Shown piece by piece: positions 62,823 through 64,000 of a DNA stretch of 64,000 nucleotides; position 1 is the stretch's first letter; each line of letters starts with the position of its first letter. The position numbers and the translations under genes are program-made. The notes beneath the pieces were generated by a model. That model searched no databases, had not been told where the DNA came from, and saw only the letters and a list, made by a program, of their open reading frames with translations. Origin of the DNA: an uncultured Alphaproteobacteria bacterium (GTDB lineage: Bacteria; Pseudomonadota; Alphaproteobacteria; Micavibrionales; Micavibrionaceae); NCBI GenBank assembly GCA_946480475.1, contig CAMLJM010000003.1, positions 1 to 64,000 of the forward strand, in the 5' to 3' direction.

Positions 62823-63725
62823 TTAATTCATCACGGTGCGAATATCGGCTGCGGTGTAACCCTGTGCAAACAATACCGATGTGAAATCGGTATGGATAAT
62901 CTGGTTATCAATGGTGTCTGCGACAACCGGGCGCGGATGATATGCGATTCCCAATCCTGCTGCCTGCAGCATCGGAATATCATTTGAACCATCGCCTATC
63001 GCTAATGTCTGGATTAGGTCACAGCCAAATTGTTCTGCCTTGGTTTTCAGGGTCGCAAGTTTCGCAGCTTTATCCAGGATGGGTTCAGTCACAATGCCTG
63101 TCAATGCGCCGTTCTCAATTTCCATGACATTGCCAAAATGGTCATCAAAGCCATATTGCGCAGCGACGGCACCTGTAAAGTAAGTAAAGCCGCTGGAAAC
63201 AATGGATGAGTGAACACCGTATTTTCGTAGCACCTTTAGTGTTATTTCTACGCCGGGGGAGGCTTCCGTATGTTCCAGAACCTTCTTGAGCGTAGCTTCC
63301 GGTAGCCCTTTCAACATGCCGACACGTAATCGTATGGCTTCATAGAAATCGATTGTGCCGTTCATAGTGCCGCGTGTTATTTCTGCAACCTGCTCCCCTA
63401 CACCGGCGAACACGGCCAGTTCATCCAGCGTTTCTGTGGTTACCACGGTAGAATCCATATCGGCAAAGAATAAAGCTTTACGACGGCTTTCAGCGGGGCT
63501 TACCAGAATATCGACCCTGTCTTCATCAAGCCCGCGCCGCAAAGATTGCATCTGCCCGAAATGGGGGCGTGTGGCGATGGGCAGGTCGGCGGCCCGGTGG
63601 GGGGCCAGCCAGACCGGGGCGCCTGCGGGGGCGATTCCTTGCGTGTCCAGATATTGCTGTACGCGGGCGAGGTGACCGGGGCTCAGGTTGGTATCGGCAG
63701 CAATCAGTGTCAGGAAAAAACTCAT
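62823..63725 (-). CDS. serB: phosphoserine phosphatase
   Basis: 300-aa HAD phosphatase making L-serine from phosphoserine. ADMDSTVVTTETLDELA is motif I with the nucleophile Asp, SSGFTYFTG motif II, and AIGDGSNDIPML motif IV. The N-terminal ~75 residues form the ACT-like regulatory part. It is divergent from serC, an arrangement typical for alphaproteobacterial serine synthesis. Confidence 0.93.
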   Translation of the reverse strand: MSFFLTLIAADTNLSPGHLARVQQYLDTQGIAPAGAPVWLAPHRAADLPIATRPHFGQMQSLRRGLDEDRVDILVSPAESRRKALFFADMDSTVVTTETLDELAVFAGVGEQVAEITRGTMNGTIDFYEAIRLRVGMLKGLPEATLKKVLEHTEASPGVEITLKVLRKYGVHSSIVSSGFTYFTGAVAAQYGFDDHFGNVMEIENGALTGIVTEPILDKAAKLATLKTKAEQFGCDLIQTLAIGDGSNDIPMLQAAGLGIAYHPRPVVADTIDNQIIHTDFTSVLFAQGYTAADIRTVMN

Positions 63726-63832
63726 TATTAAAATCCTTTAGAACTCTGGACAGTTTGTCAGAAAAATACTAATCGTGGAATGATATTGTGCCGCGCAACA
63801 GCAGCGTATTCATAGATATATCAGGTGTGATC

Positions 63833-64000
63833 ATGAGCAAACCCGAAAACCGTCCCGTAAATCCGTATTTTTCTTCCGGCCCCTGTGCCAAACGCCCGGG
63901 CTGGTCGCTGGATGCCCTGTCTGATGCCTTTCTGTGCCGTTCGCACCGTGCGACAGTGGGAAAGGACAAGCTGAAGGCTGTTATCGAGAAGCACCGCTCG
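63833..64000 (+). CDS. serC: phosphoserine aminotransferase (3' truncated by window)
   Basis: Only the first 56 residues are inside the window. The start MSKPENRPVNPYFSSGPCAKR and the WSLDALSDAFLCRSHR segment match the alphaproteobacterial SerC type (NPYFSSGPCAKRPGW). It starts with ATG 63833, 107 bp from the divergent serB start. The reading frame is open to base 64000. Confidence 0.88.
   Translation, partial: MSKPENRPVNPYFSSGPCAKRPGWSLDALSDAFLCRSHRATVGKDKLKAVIEKHRS

Overview
The window is a typical stretch of an alphaproteobacterial chromosome with a long surface-glycan locus in the middle. Lineage is inferred from protein style: a single-domain SurA next to RsmA, an NDUFA9-like Rossmann protein, divergent serB/serC, a BigR/SqrR-like ArsR regulator, and a DUF1800/DUF1501 pair. 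I cannot name the genus. Two genes run off the window: the 5' end of a ComM/YifB ATPase at the left edge and the 3' end of serC at the right edge. By eye the housekeeping flanks are clearly more GC-rich than the glycan block.

Left flank (1-17.2 kb): comM (partial), an orphan Ala/Gly-rich protein behind a nested inverted repeat, a GGDEF diguanylate cyclase, the DUF1800-DUF1501 pair, a UvrD/PcrA helicase, an NDUFA9-like oxidoreductase, surA-rsmA (no pdxA between them), a cytidylate-kinase-like P-loop protein, an SDR, an ArsR regulator, a GT9-GT4 pair on the minus strand, an alpha/beta hydrolase and a small membrane protein.

Glycan region (17.3-45.6 kb): it starts directly after tRNA-Ser(GGA). 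A plus-strand block makes and uses nucleotide sugars (UDP-glucuronate 4-epimerase-like, methyltransferase, GT4, UDP-HexNAc 6-dehydrogenase-like). It meets a minus-strand run of 16 tightly packed genes transcribed from about 39.47 kb down to 21.98 kb: pseB, pseC, class III aminotransferase, pseG, pseI, a left-handed beta-helix acyltransferase, a beta-propeller protein, WbqC-like, pseF, aldo/keto reductase, a 525-aa protein of unknown function, FemAB/GNAT-like, methyltransferase, ABC exporter, asparagine-synthase-like and GT4. This is a pseudaminic-acid-type nonulosonate pathway with no recognisable PseH and with several extra sugar-tailoring enzymes, so the product may be a modified or new nonulosonic acid. 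Divergent from pseB lies a plus-strand UDP-glucuronate decarboxylase, PhyH dioxygenase and methyltransferase module, followed by a glycosyltransferase-like gene, a cephalosporin-hydroxylase-like gene and a GT4.

Right flank (45.6-64 kb): an ion/osmotic group (CorA, CPA2 antiporter, MscS), an AsmA-like protein, an efflux operon (MFP-RND-MATE), a cysteine-free RTX/DUF4114 protein with a strong terminator, an RsmC-like methyltransferase with a HAD nucleotidase, a stand-alone ClpA/B-D1-like AAA protein whose pore loop is altered, divergent LysR/PhzF genes, and divergent serB/serC with a bidirectional terminator between phzF and serB.

I saw no CRISPR array, insertion sequence, rRNA or prophage. 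The best leads for something undescribed are the expanded pse operon and the pore-loop-less AAA protein.
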